Origin: Halobacteriovorax sp. | GTDB taxonomy: Bacteria > Bdellovibrionota > Bacteriovoracia > Bacteriovoracales > Bacteriovoracaceae | Reading direction: 5' to 3' | Length of the DNA stretch: 64,000 nucleotides | NCBI GenBank assembly: GCA_002716825.1 | Contig: PBCC01000001.1 | Coordinates: 13,612 to 77,611 of the forward strand | In this document: positions 28,561 through 38,210 of the stretch, in pieces | Layout: every line of letters begins with the position of its first letter | Position numbering within the stretch: position 1 is the first letter of the stretch | Notes under the pieces: model-generated | The model's database searches: none | The model's input: only the letters and a program-made list of their open reading frames with translations | Told to the model about the DNA's origin: nothing | Program-made: the position numbers and the translations under genes

Positions 28561-30310
28561 TCTACTGTTCTTTAAGGGCTGTGGATTTTTAGTTGCGGCC
28601 GCGGTTGGCTGCTTATTAGTCGCGTCCGGCCTTGGAATTCTTGTGCCTAGACAGGTTACGGAGCTGGCACGTGCCTACGGCAATGAGCACGAGTATATTC
28701 GTGCTTTATGGCTTTTAGGCGCCGTGTTTGTTGGAACCTATATCAATCGCGTGACCTATCAGCTCTTAGTTAATGTCTATATTAGGCGTCTGGTTCAACA
28801 CGTGCGCATGAGCTGTTATAAAAAATGGATGATGGCCCACGATGTGATGACGTCTAAGCACGACATCGCTGAACGCTACCCTCAAGGCGAAGTGATCGCT
28901 AGAATCGTCTCCGACACAGAAGCTCTTCGCGAACTAGTGACCTCAGGAACTTTCGGGATCTTTATCGATATTTTCTTTGTGGTTTCATGCCTTGCTAGTT
29001 TTATTGATTTAAATCCATTCACAGGTACGACATTGGCCGTTTCTGAAATTGCCGCTGCCCTCTTACTTTTATGGGGCAGTCGCAGAATGCGTGAAGTTTT
29101 TCACGCAGTTTCAAAAGCGCGTGGAATGGTTCAACGAACAATTGCCAATCTTGTTGGTGGCTTTAGTGAAACTCATTATAATCAGCACAAAGGCTATGCA
29201 TCTAAAAGAGGGGAGATTGTTTTTAACGATTACCTCGGTAAGATTTTAAAATCTAACGTATGGGATGCAGGGTATTATTCTCTGGCGGAATCCCTTTATC
29301 CACTCCTTTTATGTTTGATGGTCTTCGTTTTCCCTTACTCAGGTATTCGTGAAGCGGCCTTGATCTTCGCGATTGTCGATCTTATTCAGCGCTCAATTGG
29401 TCCAGTCAAAGATATCGCTTCAAAAATTGCGAATGTGCAAAGGGCCAGTGCCGGTGTTAGTCGCTTGCAAGAGTTCCTAGGTGATTTGGATCAAGTGCCT
29501 TCAACTCCCTCGGTTGTTGATCCAAAATTTGATAATCAAAAAATATCATCCATTCATGTCAAGATTGATGAATTCGTTTATCCCCGAAAAAGTGAGGGTG
29601 ATAGTGATCGCTTTCGCGTAAGCGACGTCGACATTAAGGCCCAAGCAGGTCAGGTCGTAGGCATCGTTGGTCTGTCTGGCTGTGGAAAATCAACCGTCTT
29701 AAAAATTATGGCGGCGCAAATTATCCCAGATAAGTTTAAAATTAATTTACAGTTTGAAAACAACTCACAGCTGTCTTGGGATGGAGCCACGATTACCAAT
29801 CATGCTCTCTATCAACGACAAGTGGGACTGGTTTCACAAGAGTCACACCTATTTTCAGATACCGTTCAATTTAATATCAGCATGGACCCAAATCCTAGAG
29901 CTGACTTTGACGAGTTCTGGCATTGGGCCAGCTCACAAATTCCATATCTCAAAATTTGGGGCTTAAAGCCGGATGACACTTTAGAACCTAAAGTTTTATC
30001 CGCCGGCCAGCGCCAATTGCTAGCCGCGATTCGTGCTTGTTATTTAAAAAAGACAGTGGTGCTGCTAGATGAAATCTCCTCAGCTCTTGATTCCGATCTA
30101 GAAGAAGCGCTTCGAGCGGTGGTTAAGCTGATTCAATCCCAGTGTCTTACTTTCGTCGTGGCCCATCGCCTTGAAACCGTGATCAGTGCCGACAAAATCA
30201 TCGTCATGGAAGATGGCCGACTTCTCGAGTCGGGTAAGCACAATGAATTGTTAAATTGTAGTCAAGTCTATCGTGAATTCGTGCACGAACTGTCGCTTTC
30301 ACCGGCCTGA
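28532..30310 (+). CDS. ABC exporter half, catalytic subunit
   Basis: The partner of the previous gene. The frame is open from 28484 but the ATG at 28532 (MPTSKSKWSD) is the better start, overlapping the upstream gene by 29 bases. Membrane domain residues about 10-310; ATPase with Walker A VGLSGCGKSTVLK, signature LSAGQRQLL, Walker B VVLLDEISSALD with the catalytic Glu and VVAHRLE. The Glu here and the LSGGQ in the partner make one full ATP site; the other site (Asp plus LSAGQ) is degenerate. Likely a lipid or drug exporter. Confidence 0.88.
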   Translation: MPTSKSKWSDLLFFKGCGFLVAAAVGCLLVASGLGILVPRQVTELARAYGNEHEYIRALWLLGAVFVGTYINRVTYQLLVNVYIRRLVQHVRMSCYKKWMMAHDVMTSKHDIAERYPQGEVIARIVSDTEALRELVTSGTFGIFIDIFFVVSCLASFIDLNPFTGTTLAVSEIAAALLLLWGSRRMREVFHAVSKARGMVQRTIANLVGGFSETHYNQHKGYASKRGEIVFNDYLGKILKSNVWDAGYYSLAESLYPLLLCLMVFVFPYSGIREAALIFAIVDLIQRSIGPVKDIASKIANVQRASAGVSRLQEFLGDLDQVPSTPSVVDPKFDNQKISSIHVKIDEFVYPRKSEGDSDRFRVSDVDIKAQAGQVVGIVGLSGCGKSTVLKIMAAQIIPDKFKINLQFENNSQLSWDGATITNHALYQRQVGLVSQESHLFSDTVQFNISMDPNPRADFDEFWHWASSQIPYLKIWGLKPDDTLEPKVLSAGQRQLLAAIRACYLKKTVVLLDEISSALDSDLEEALRAVVKLIQSQCLTFVVAHRLETVISADKIIVMEDGRLLESGKHNELLNCSQVYREFVHELSLSPA

Positions 30311-30351
30311 TCAGTTAATATTTCAAGGATTTATTATTAAAAGGAGTTTTA

Positions 30352-31401
30352 ATGAAACGTTCATGGTTCATGACAGGTGTCTTTGTTTTAGCGGCGGCCA
30401 TTGGTTTTAGTTCTTGTTCTCAGGATGCTGATTCAAAGCCTAACTTTATTTTTAAGCCTGCACCAAAAGACGGTATTGTTGCCAAAATTGGTGACGTAGA
30501 AATTTCTGAAAAAGAAATGCTTCAGGGAATTGAAAGCCAAGTTTATGACGCTGAAGTTAAACTTCACGAGCTAAAAATGGGACGCATCCGCTCACTCGTT
30601 TTAAAGTCGTTGATGGAAGCTGACCCTCGCAAGAAAGATCTTTCAAATGACGAGTTCTTGGAAAAACATATCGCTAATGACATTAAGATTTCAAATAAAG
30701 ATATCGATGCATTCATTGCTGAACGTAAAATCCCAAAAGAAAATGTGAATGATCAAATCAAAGAAAAGGTTCGTCAGTTCCTAGAGATGGAAAAGAAAAA
30801 AGAAGCGATTGAAAACTGGATTGGAGAGAAAACGAAGAAGTCTGCAGTCGAAGTTTATATCGCAGAACCTTCACGCCCAGTATTTGAAGTAGACACTGGC
30901 TCAGCTCCTTTTGCAGGCGGCGCTGATGCTAAAGTGACAGTGGTAGAGTTCTCTGATTTTCAGTGTCCGTTTTGTGCTAAAGGTGCTGACATCATGAATG
31001 AGCTTAAAAAGAAGTATGGTTCAAAAATTAAAATCGCTTTCAAAAACTATCCGCTTCCATTTCATACTCACGCCAAAGATGCTGCTCATGCGGGTCTATG
31101 TGTGAATGAACAAAAGAGTGAACTTTTTTGGAAGATGCACGATCTTATGTTTGCTGATCAAACCAAACTCTCTCGTGAAGACCTTAAGGCTTCTGCAAAA
31201 AAAATCGGAGCTAACGCTGAAGAGTTCGATAAGTGTATGAGCAGTAATAAGTTTATGGCCTCGATTGAAGCCGATATGGAGCAGGGGAAAGACCTAGGAG
31301 TTCAATCAACTCCAACTTTCTTTGTGAACGGACAGTTGATCAATGGGGCACACCCAGTTGAGACTTTCTCCGAGATTATTGATAGAGAATTAGCTAAGTA
31401 A
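30352..31401 (+). CDS. lipoprotein with SurA-like N-terminus and DsbA-like domain
   Basis: A 349-residue lipoprotein (signal ending GFSSC, lipid on Cys22). Residues 40-165 look like the N-terminal helical part of SurA/PpiC chaperones (VAKIGDVEISEKEMLQ). From 185 there is a thioredoxin fold of DsbA type with the active site FSDFQCPFC (Cys205, Cys208) and the cis-proline loop QSTPTFFVNG. Probably a periplasmic thiol oxidase or isomerase tethered to a membrane. A hairpin terminator follows. Confidence 0.8.
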   Translation: MKRSWFMTGVFVLAAAIGFSSCSQDADSKPNFIFKPAPKDGIVAKIGDVEISEKEMLQGIESQVYDAEVKLHELKMGRIRSLVLKSLMEADPRKKDLSNDEFLEKHIANDIKISNKDIDAFIAERKIPKENVNDQIKEKVRQFLEMEKKKEAIENWIGEKTKKSAVEVYIAEPSRPVFEVDTGSAPFAGGADAKVTVVEFSDFQCPFCAKGADIMNELKKKYGSKIKIAFKNYPLPFHTHAKDAAHAGLCVNEQKSELFWKMHDLMFADQTKLSREDLKASAKKIGANAEEFDKCMSSNKFMASIEADMEQGKDLGVQSTPTFFVNGQLINGAHPVETFSEIIDRELAK

Positions 31402-31422
31402 TTGAAATTTAGTTCCTGATTG

Positions 31423-31463
31423 AAAGCGTCCGGCGGCGATTCTTGCCCGGGACGCTTTTTTTT
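31423..31463 (+). terminator. rho-independent terminator
   Basis: Nine-pair stem AAAGCGTCC/GGACGCTTT with an 18-base loop that is itself GC-rich, then eight Ts. It ends the DsbA-like lipoprotein transcript. Confidence 0.85.
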
Positions 31464-31532
31464 CGCCTTCGCGCTAAACTTTAAAGGATGCCCCTACTGG
31501 GCCAAGTTTTGAAGTTTTGAGGAATTTCATCA

Positions 31533-33479
31533 ATGGATATCAACGATTACAACACCAAGCTTGCTTCCACCCGAAAACGCTATCGGGATGCAGCCACGTC
31601 GTTGAAAGAGAACTATGAGAAAGATCTCAGTAAAGTTGAATCGACCAATGAAGCCCAAAGAACAAAACAGCGCGAAAATTACCTTGAAGATAAAGTTGCC
31701 CTAGAGAAGAAAGTTGAGCAGATGGGTGATAACTACAACACCAAGACACGCGAAACGATTGAACAAAAACAAAATGAATATAAGAATCGTCTTATGGACC
31801 AAAAGGGTGATTATGACGAGCAAATGGCCGACACTAAAAAGCAGTTTCGCCAAAGATTAGATGATCTCTCACGCAGCTATAATACCAATGCAACTGAAAG
31901 AGAGAGAACTCATGATCAGAACGCAAAATCATCTGAAAATCGTTACAAAGAATCTTTGAACGATACGATTCAAGACTATCGCTCTCAAGCTGATCGCGTA
32001 AGCGAAACTGCTCAAAAGTCACAAGTTGAATTCAAAGATAAAATGAACTCTGAGCGTCGTAACCTCCTCGCAGATCATGCTGAAGAGAGACAAAATCTCA
32101 TTCGTAAGTCTGCCGAATCGAGCAATGCTTCGAAGTCACAACACCAAGAAGAGCTACAGACTCTTCGAAAAGTTCAAGACTCTGAACTCAACACTCGTCA
32201 AGCCCATCACGATAGCTTGATGGGGTCTCAGCGCTATCAGCACGATCTTCAAAATGCACGACTTCGTGAATCTTTTGAGAATCTGACCGACAAAATGGAA
32301 AACTCGACAACGGCGGAGATGAATCGTCTTAACCGCGAAAATAAGAAGAGTAAGCTTGATCTGCAAGATCGCTTTTCTAAAGATCGCGGAGCCCTTGAAA
32401 GAAAACTTTCTGACGTCGAAAAGGCTTCGTCGTACCTTAACGCTGCCAACGCTGAAGAACGCGTCCAAGCAGCCAGTGATACGAGAGTAAAGAATGTCAT
32501 TGCTAAGATGGATGAACAAGCAATGCAAAATGTGATGAAAGAACAGCGTCTTAACGACGGCTTTCAGCAAGAACTAGACTCCCAGGCCATTCGCTCTCGT
32601 CAAGAAATTGAAGATAGAGATAAGCAGATCTTTAAGCTCAACGGCGAAGTTATTGGCGGAATTAAACAAAAGCATATGGAAGATGTTGAGACTTATCAGC
32701 AAGCTAAACGCGACGCCGTAGCTCAAGCTGAAGAAAAAACTCTTAATGCGCAAAAAGCTGGCAAACGTCAGGCGAGCACGTTGCACCTCGAGTATGGTCG
32801 TCAAATCAATGCCCTTCAAAAAGATAATGCCCAAGTTGTTGCCGATCTTAGACAGGAACAAGCAGCTGAACAGATAGCTTATTTGAAGAATGTTCAGAGA
32901 AATGTTCGCAACGAAAAACTCGACTTGAAAGATGACTTTAATAATAAGTTTAATATTAAGGTCGACCAGCTCTCTCAACAAATCGCTAAGCTTGAACAAG
33001 AGCAAAAGCAGACAGTTGAAAAATATGAACAAAAAATTCAAGAGATGAAAAAGCAAGAGCTTCAAAATTCAGTCTCTCAACAACTGGTTGCAGAGGATAG
33101 AAGAACTGAAGATCAGCGCGCTTTCCAACGAGCCTTTAAGAATCAGCAAACTCAATTTGATGATCAACTAAAGCGTATTAAGCGTGATGTTGAAACCCAG
33201 ATGGCGAAGATTAAGCATACTAATGACGTGCAAGTCGCAACGATCACACGTGATTATGACCACCAGATTATGCGCGAGCGTCAAGAAAGCCAAAAAGAAA
33301 TGAAAATGAAGCTTGCGGCAGTTGAAGCTGAGTTTATGCGCTTTAAAGATTTCCACGAGTCTCAAGTGGCCCAAATTAATGACCAATATGAGCTCAAAAT
33401 GGAAAAACTACGCCAGGCCAACGCCGATGCTAACGTAAAGCGTGAAGAACGAGTTTCTTCTGGATTGTATAACGCCTAA
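31533..33479 (+). CDS. long coiled-coil protein, unknown
   Basis: A 648-residue protein that is almost entirely charged and polar (K, E, Q, D, R, N) with hydrophobic residues at heptad spacing, so it should form a long rod-like coiled coil, perhaps 80 nm if continuous. No signal peptide, membrane segment or catalytic motif. Prolines are almost absent. The only cysteine-free, low-complexity makeup gives no family link. A cytoskeletal or scaffold role is inferred from shape only. Confidence 0.75.
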   Translation: MDINDYNTKLASTRKRYRDAATSLKENYEKDLSKVESTNEAQRTKQRENYLEDKVALEKKVEQMGDNYNTKTRETIEQKQNEYKNRLMDQKGDYDEQMADTKKQFRQRLDDLSRSYNTNATERERTHDQNAKSSENRYKESLNDTIQDYRSQADRVSETAQKSQVEFKDKMNSERRNLLADHAEERQNLIRKSAESSNASKSQHQEELQTLRKVQDSELNTRQAHHDSLMGSQRYQHDLQNARLRESFENLTDKMENSTTAEMNRLNRENKKSKLDLQDRFSKDRGALERKLSDVEKASSYLNAANAEERVQAASDTRVKNVIAKMDEQAMQNVMKEQRLNDGFQQELDSQAIRSRQEIEDRDKQIFKLNGEVIGGIKQKHMEDVETYQQAKRDAVAQAEEKTLNAQKAGKRQASTLHLEYGRQINALQKDNAQVVADLRQEQAAEQIAYLKNVQRNVRNEKLDLKDDFNNKFNIKVDQLSQQIAKLEQEQKQTVEKYEQKIQEMKKQELQNSVSQQLVAEDRRTEDQRAFQRAFKNQQTQFDDQLKRIKRDVETQMAKIKHTNDVQVATITRDYDHQIMRERQESQKEMKMKLAAVEAEFMRFKDFHESQVAQINDQYELKMEKLRQANADANVKREERVSSGLYNA

Positions 33480-33532
33480 TTCCCCATAAGCATTCTTACT
33501 GGTAGAATAGACTCTCAATCAGGGAGTCTTTT

Positions 33533-35215
33533 ATGCTACGTCGCGCCAAAATTGTCGCAACTGTCGGTCCTTCATCATCAGATGTGCTCGTCTTGGAAAA
33601 GATGATTCGCGCTGGCCTCGATGTGGCCAGGGTCAATATGAGTCATGGCACTTACGAAGGTCATACTCAGATGATTGCTAAAATTCGCGAGGCCTCAAAA
33701 CTTGCTGATAAAGAGGTCGCGATTTTATTAGACCTCCAAGGCCCTAAAATTCGCGTCGACAAACTTCCAGCACCACTAGAGTTAAAAGAAGACGAAGAGT
33801 GGGTGATCGCACCTTCATCAAAAGCTGATCAGTATCCAGAATATAAAGGCCGCATTATCCCGACCGTATATGAAAACCTAGTTGAAGATTGTCACGACGG
33901 CGCACGCATACTTTTTGATGATGGACTTCTTCGCGCAGTTGCAACTAAACGCGATCGCGATGTTTATAAAATCAAAGTTGAAGTCGGTGGAATTTTAAAA
34001 AGTAACAAGGGGATTAACCTGCCCGATTGCGATGTATCCGCCCCAGCGTTTACCGATAAAGATCGCGATGATCTGATGTTTGGTCTCAAGCAACAGATCG
34101 ATTACATTGCGCTTTCTTTTGTGCGAAAGCGCGAAGATGTAATGCAGGTAAAAGCCTTATTGCATAAGCTTAAAATGAATATTCCTATCATTGCGAAAAT
34201 CGAAAAGCCCCAGGCGATTGATGCTCTAGACGATATTATCGACGTCAGTGATGCCATTATGGTGGCGCGTGGAGACATGGGGGTGGAAGTTGGAAACCAC
34301 TTGGTTCCCTCTATGCAAAAACTCATTATCACCCGTTGTAATCAGGCCATGATCCCAGTCATCACTGCGACTCAGATGCTGGAGAGTATGACCGAAAATC
34401 CATCACCAACTCGCGCAGAAGCCAGTGATGTGGCCAATGCTATTTGGGATGGCACTGATGCGGTTATGCTTTCGGGCGAAACAGCAGCGGGGAAGTGGCC
34501 AGTACAAACCATCAAGATGATGGATCAAATTGTCATCGAAGCAGAAAAAACGCCAAAAGAGAGACCGTTTTTACGAAAGATGGATCTCTCCAATGTTAAT
34601 GCTTCAGTCATGGTGGCAGCCTCGATGATTGCTGAAAAAGTCGATGGGCGTTTTATTTTGTCTATGACTGAATCGGGCAGCTCTTGTCGAAAGATTTCCA
34701 TGTTTAGACCTAGAACTCCGGTGCTTGGGGTGACCAATAGCTTGGCCACGGCAAGACGTATGTGTCTGAACTGGGGAGTGAAGCCCTTCCAAATTCACGA
34801 CTACGGTCGCGATGATTTTAACTTTCAAAAAGATGTCGTGAATAAAGTGAAGGCCGGTATGGGTCTACAAAATGGTGATAAAATCGTTATCACTCGTGGT
34901 GATGGAAAATTCTTCGCTAGGGGAAGTAGTAACTCGGTCAAAGTCGAAATCATCAAAGATATGCCGAAAGTATTGGGCTCATCTGATGTGGTTGATGAAG
35001 CCAGTGATGCTAAGAAAAAAATTCTCTTAGACACTTCAATCTGCGCTTCTTGCCAAAACTGTGTATCAACGTGTCCACACGATATTTGGATGGTGACAAA
35101 AGATATTGATCACAAGACAACGATTGATGCTTCTAAAATCGGAGCCTGCGCCATGGATATGGCCTGTGTTGAAGCCTGTCCAACAGGTGCGATCGAAATT
35201 ATGCCACTCACGTAA
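33533..35215 (+). CDS. pyk: pyruvate kinase fused to a C-terminal ferredoxin-like domain
   Basis: Residues 1 to about 480 are a complete pyruvate kinase, making ATP and pyruvate from phosphoenolpyruvate: RRAKIVATVGPSS, DVARVNMSHG, LLDLQGPKIR, MVARGDMGVE, TATQMLESM and LSGETAAGKWP are all present. After a linker, residues 497-560 form a ferredoxin-like module: Cys504, 507, 510, 514 (CASCQNCVSTCP), then Cys539, Asp542, Cys545, Cys549 (CAMDMACVEACP). The second motif has Asp in place of one Cys. The stop overlaps the queG start (TAATG). The fusion is in one open frame with no sign of sequencing error. Confidence 0.93.
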   Translation: MLRRAKIVATVGPSSSDVLVLEKMIRAGLDVARVNMSHGTYEGHTQMIAKIREASKLADKEVAILLDLQGPKIRVDKLPAPLELKEDEEWVIAPSSKADQYPEYKGRIIPTVYENLVEDCHDGARILFDDGLLRAVATKRDRDVYKIKVEVGGILKSNKGINLPDCDVSAPAFTDKDRDDLMFGLKQQIDYIALSFVRKREDVMQVKALLHKLKMNIPIIAKIEKPQAIDALDDIIDVSDAIMVARGDMGVEVGNHLVPSMQKLIITRCNQAMIPVITATQMLESMTENPSPTRAEASDVANAIWDGTDAVMLSGETAAGKWPVQTIKMMDQIVIEAEKTPKERPFLRKMDLSNVNASVMVAASMIAEKVDGRFILSMTESGSSCRKISMFRPRTPVLGVTNSLATARRMCLNWGVKPFQIHDYGRDDFNFQKDVVNKVKAGMGLQNGDKIVITRGDGKFFARGSSNSVKVEIIKDMPKVLGSSDVVDEASDAKKKILLDTSICASCQNCVSTCPHDIWMVTKDIDHKTTIDASKIGACAMDMACVEACPTGAIEIMPLT

Positions 35216-36198
35216 TGTTAAATGCTGATTTTTTACAAAATCTAGATATCGTCGATTGGGGCTATACAAATAATTTAGAGCCCCTGTCTTACGATAAATA
35301 TATGGCGTGGCTAAAGCAAGAACAGCACGGCTCTCTCTCTTACCTTGAAGGCGAGCGCGCCGATCAAAGAAGAAACTTGAAACTGGTTTACCCCGAGTGC
35401 AAGTCAGCCTTGGTTTTTCTCTTTAGCTACGCTGAGAAAAAATACGCGCTTGAACAAGAAGAATTAGGTCATGCCAAAATTGCAAGCTATGTGACTTCGT
35501 TTGGTGGCCTTGATTATCATCATGTTATTAAAGATCATTTAAATAAAATCACCGACCATCTAAAACAAACTCTTCCAACACTTGAAGCCAGGCCGGCGCT
35601 GGATGTACTGCCGGTGCTTGAGCGCGATCTTGCTCTTAGGGCCGGACTAGGGTGGTTTGGTAAGAACTCCATGATGATTCATAAGAGTGAGGGCAGCTTC
35701 ACCATGATTGGAGCACTACTTCTAAATCAAGAACTCGAACTAGATACGAGTTCAATTGAAGTTGATCATTGCGGTCAGTGCACGGCGTGCGCAGAGGCTT
35801 GTCCAACTCTGGCGATTGATCTCGATACGCGAACGATTAAAGCAGATCTGTGTGTCTCTACCTATACGATTGAAACTTTTAAAGATGCTCCTGCGCCAAA
35901 TGGTTACGCTCAGATGAGTGAGGTTTTTGGCTGTGATATCTGTCAGGATGTCTGCCCTTGGAATAAGCGTTGGCTTCGTCACAGACTCAGCCAGGGCGCT
36001 CTGAAATCGTTTAACTGGAGTGGTCTGGAGATGATGCGCGATACTTTCTTGAAAGGGACAATGACGCAGGTGGCAGATCGAATTAAGTCCTTGGGTGTTC
36101 GTGAATTCAAACGCTTATTTAAAGGAACAGCACTTGAGCGTACCGGGCGAAACGGTTTACTCAAGAATCTACTCCACAAAAAGGATGTCTCGGGCTAG
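35215..36198 (+). CDS. queG: epoxyqueuosine reductase
   Basis: Last step of queuosine synthesis: reduces epoxyqueuosine in tRNA to queuosine with cobalamin and two [4Fe-4S] clusters. Hallmarks are YAEKKYA-type N-terminal region, ERDLALRAGLGWFGKNSMMIH, CGQCTACAEACPTLAID and CDICQDVCPWNKRW. The 327 residues are slightly short of the HEAT-containing forms, which is usual for the minimal type. Start ATG shares one base with the pyk-ferredoxin stop, so the genes are probably translated together. Confidence 0.94.
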   Translation: MLNADFLQNLDIVDWGYTNNLEPLSYDKYMAWLKQEQHGSLSYLEGERADQRRNLKLVYPECKSALVFLFSYAEKKYALEQEELGHAKIASYVTSFGGLDYHHVIKDHLNKITDHLKQTLPTLEARPALDVLPVLERDLALRAGLGWFGKNSMMIHKSEGSFTMIGALLLNQELELDTSSIEVDHCGQCTACAEACPTLAIDLDTRTIKADLCVSTYTIETFKDAPAPNGYAQMSEVFGCDICQDVCPWNKRWLRHRLSQGALKSFNWSGLEMMRDTFLKGTMTQVADRIKSLGVREFKRLFKGTALERTGRNGLLKNLLHKKDVSG

Positions 36199-36207
36199 GC
36201 TCGGCCC

Positions 36208-37362
36208 ATGCGTATTTTATTTATTTTCTTATTTGTACTGATCAGTTCCTCTAGCTTTGCTGCGCCTGTTAAAGAGTTTCGCGGCATGTGGGTGATCACT
36301 TGGGAGATCTTCAAAAAAGACGGAGAGTTTCTGCGTGAGCAAGCGCTTAAAGATCGTATCGTTAAAATTTTAGATGATTCCAAAACGGCCGGGCTCAATG
36401 CACTTATGTGGCAGGTTCGCCAAGGCGGAGCAGTTTATTATCCATCACAGATTGAGCCGTGGGGGAAATGGCTAGGCCATCGCAGTCCTGGTTTTGATCC
36501 CTTGGCCTTCGTTTTAAGCGAAGCTAAAAAAAGAGACATAGAGATTCACGCTTGGATTAATACTTTTGAATCAAGAGAAGTTATTCCAGGAACACCAGCT
36601 GTTGAGCATCCTGAGTGGGTCTCACGCGATGAACTCGATCGTCCGATGCCGGGAGCGATTACGCTTTCACCGGGACTAGCTCCTGTGCGCCAACATATTC
36701 TGTCTGTCGTTGAAGAATTAGTTTCAAACTACAGAGTCGATGGCATTCATTTTGATTATGTTCGTTGGAGTGAATATGCATGGAGTGATTTTAAAGAATT
36801 AAATCCAGATTTTGGTTACGATTCTATGCACCGTTTTATCGATGGAGTTCCCGAGGGGTTTTTGACCTGGGAAGATTGGCGCCGTCATGCTGTTTCAACT
36901 TTTGTTAGGCAGGCCGGTGAGTTGGCCCATTCAATACGACCAGGTATTAATGTTTCTGTTGCGGCCGTTGGTCAGTATGACTGGGGCGTGTGGAATGGTT
37001 ATCACGCCGTCTTTCAAGACGTAGGTTTGTGGCTTAAAGAGGGTTGGATCGATCATGTCATGGGAATGAATTATTACTGGCATACCTATCAGCGTATGTT
37101 TGATCACCTCGTTGGAGGTTGCCCAAGTTGCTGGCAGCGTCCGCTGCAAGCAGGACTGGACCGTGGTGGACGATTCACCGTAGGGGTTGGCTCACTCATG
37201 ATGAAAGAGAAAAGTCTTTGGCACGAACACCCTGAAGTCATTCGCGCTATTAGAGAAGCTGACTATGTCAGTGGCTTTCAATTCTTTAGTTATGGTGACT
37301 TTGAAGAGATGAATTATTTCAAAGAAGCCAGTGAGTTTATTCTAACCAGCCCTGATCTTTAA
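36208..37362 (+). CDS. secreted glycosyl hydrolase-like protein (GHL10/DUF187)
   Basis: A 384-residue protein with signal peptide MRILFIFLFVLISSSSFAA. Then the GHL10 opening EFRGMWVITWEIF, the core GLNALMWQVR, the segment HAWINTFESRE and the conserved strand VDGIHFDYVRWSEYAWSD with acidic residues expected to be catalytic. Members act on cell-wall or capsule sugars in the envelope. It starts nine bases after queG. Its 3' end overlaps the next, converging gene by 26 bases. Confidence 0.82.
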   Translation: MRILFIFLFVLISSSSFAAPVKEFRGMWVITWEIFKKDGEFLREQALKDRIVKILDDSKTAGLNALMWQVRQGGAVYYPSQIEPWGKWLGHRSPGFDPLAFVLSEAKKRDIEIHAWINTFESREVIPGTPAVEHPEWVSRDELDRPMPGAITLSPGLAPVRQHILSVVEELVSNYRVDGIHFDYVRWSEYAWSDFKELNPDFGYDSMHRFIDGVPEGFLTWEDWRRHAVSTFVRQAGELAHSIRPGINVSVAAVGQYDWGVWNGYHAVFQDVGLWLKEGWIDHVMGMNYYWHTYQRMFDHLVGGCPSCWQRPLQAGLDRGGRFTVGVGSLMMKEKSLWHEHPEVIRAIREADYVSGFQFFSYGDFEEMNYFKEASEFILTSPDL

Positions 37363-38128
37363 GAAACTTTTTTATGTGAGGAGCGGCGTTTTCAGGCACG
37401 TGATGGGCCAAGCGTTTTGGTTTTTCAATACTCACATCATTACCATACTTTTCAAGATGCTTTGCAAAGCGCTCCATACCGTCTTCGCCCACAACCATAT
37501 CGTCTTCACCACTAATGAGGTGAATTCGCTTTTGAGAGATTGCTAAATTTTCTTTCTCTTCTTTAATCCAAGGAAAAACATTATCGGGCTTTAAGGCGGG
37601 ACTCACGAGTCCTTCTCGAAGCTTTAATGTTGATTTGTAAAACGGTGTATCGAAAATATGAACAACGCCTTGAGGAGGCATGCCAAGGCCCACACCAATG
37701 GCTATTTTTTGAAGTCGACTAAAGCAAGAAAGATCCAATGCTTTAAGAGCGAGCAGTGCTCCTAACGAATGACCACCGAGAATAACGCGCTCTGGAGCAA
37801 AGTTGAGTTCAAGTAGGGCTTGTTCATAGGCTTCTTGAAAAAGCTCATGAGCTGAAGATTTAAAGTCTGAAAAGTTATCAACTTCGCTAAAATTTCCCAA
37901 ATAATGACCTGGGACATCAAATATCATTGTTGGAATCTTTTCTTCAGCGAGGCGTGTGGCCCAGGCCAGTAAAGAACCTTTATGGGATGTATATCCATGA
38001 CACAGTAGGGCAATACGTCCCAGATGCTGCTCTGGCAGGAGCATAAGGCCATGAGTCGGTGTTAGTAATCGTCCGGACCATGTTAATTGAATTTTTTTGA
38101 TCTCAATATTCATGAGCCAAGAATACAT
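37337..38128 (-). CDS. alpha/beta-hydrolase family protein
   Basis: A 263-residue serine hydrolase of the alpha/beta fold. LLCHGYTSHKGSL is the oxyanion region, VILGGHSLGALLALKAL holds the nucleophile Ser, ISGEDDMVVGEDG the acid and LAHHVPEN the His. No signal peptide. Two ATGs are possible, 38128 and 38113 (MNIEIKK); neither has a strong ribosome site. Substrate not predictable; esterase or lysophospholipase-type activity is most common for such proteins. Confidence 0.8.
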   Translation of the reverse strand: MYSWLMNIEIKKIQLTWSGRLLTPTHGLMLLPEQHLGRIALLCHGYTSHKGSLLAWATRLAEEKIPTMIFDVPGHYLGNFSEVDNFSDFKSSAHELFQEAYEQALLELNFAPERVILGGHSLGALLALKALDLSCFSRLQKIAIGVGLGMPPQGVVHIFDTPFYKSTLKLREGLVSPALKPDNVFPWIKEEKENLAISQKRIHLISGEDDMVVGEDGMERFAKHLEKYGNDVSIEKPKRLAHHVPENAAPHIKKFLKDQGWLE

Positions 38129-38169
38129 AGGAACCCAAGAATTTCATAGCCTTCAATGCGTTTATAGCA

Positions 38170-38198
38170 TTGACGTTATTACTCTCATGATTTAATTT
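38170..38198 (+). promoter_or_regulatory. sigma70-type promoter for tRNA-Phe
   Basis: TTGACG, a 17-base spacer and TAATTT lie 20 bases before the tRNA-Phe 5' end, the expected spacing for a tRNA promoter. Confidence 0.65.
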
Positions 38199-38210
38199 TG
38201 TCCTACTTTT

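Noticed and set aside
32574-33065. 163-codon minus-strand ORF inside the coiled-coil gene
   Set aside because: Its phenylalanine and leucine runs are the complement of the lysine/glutamate-rich gene; a base-composition artefact.
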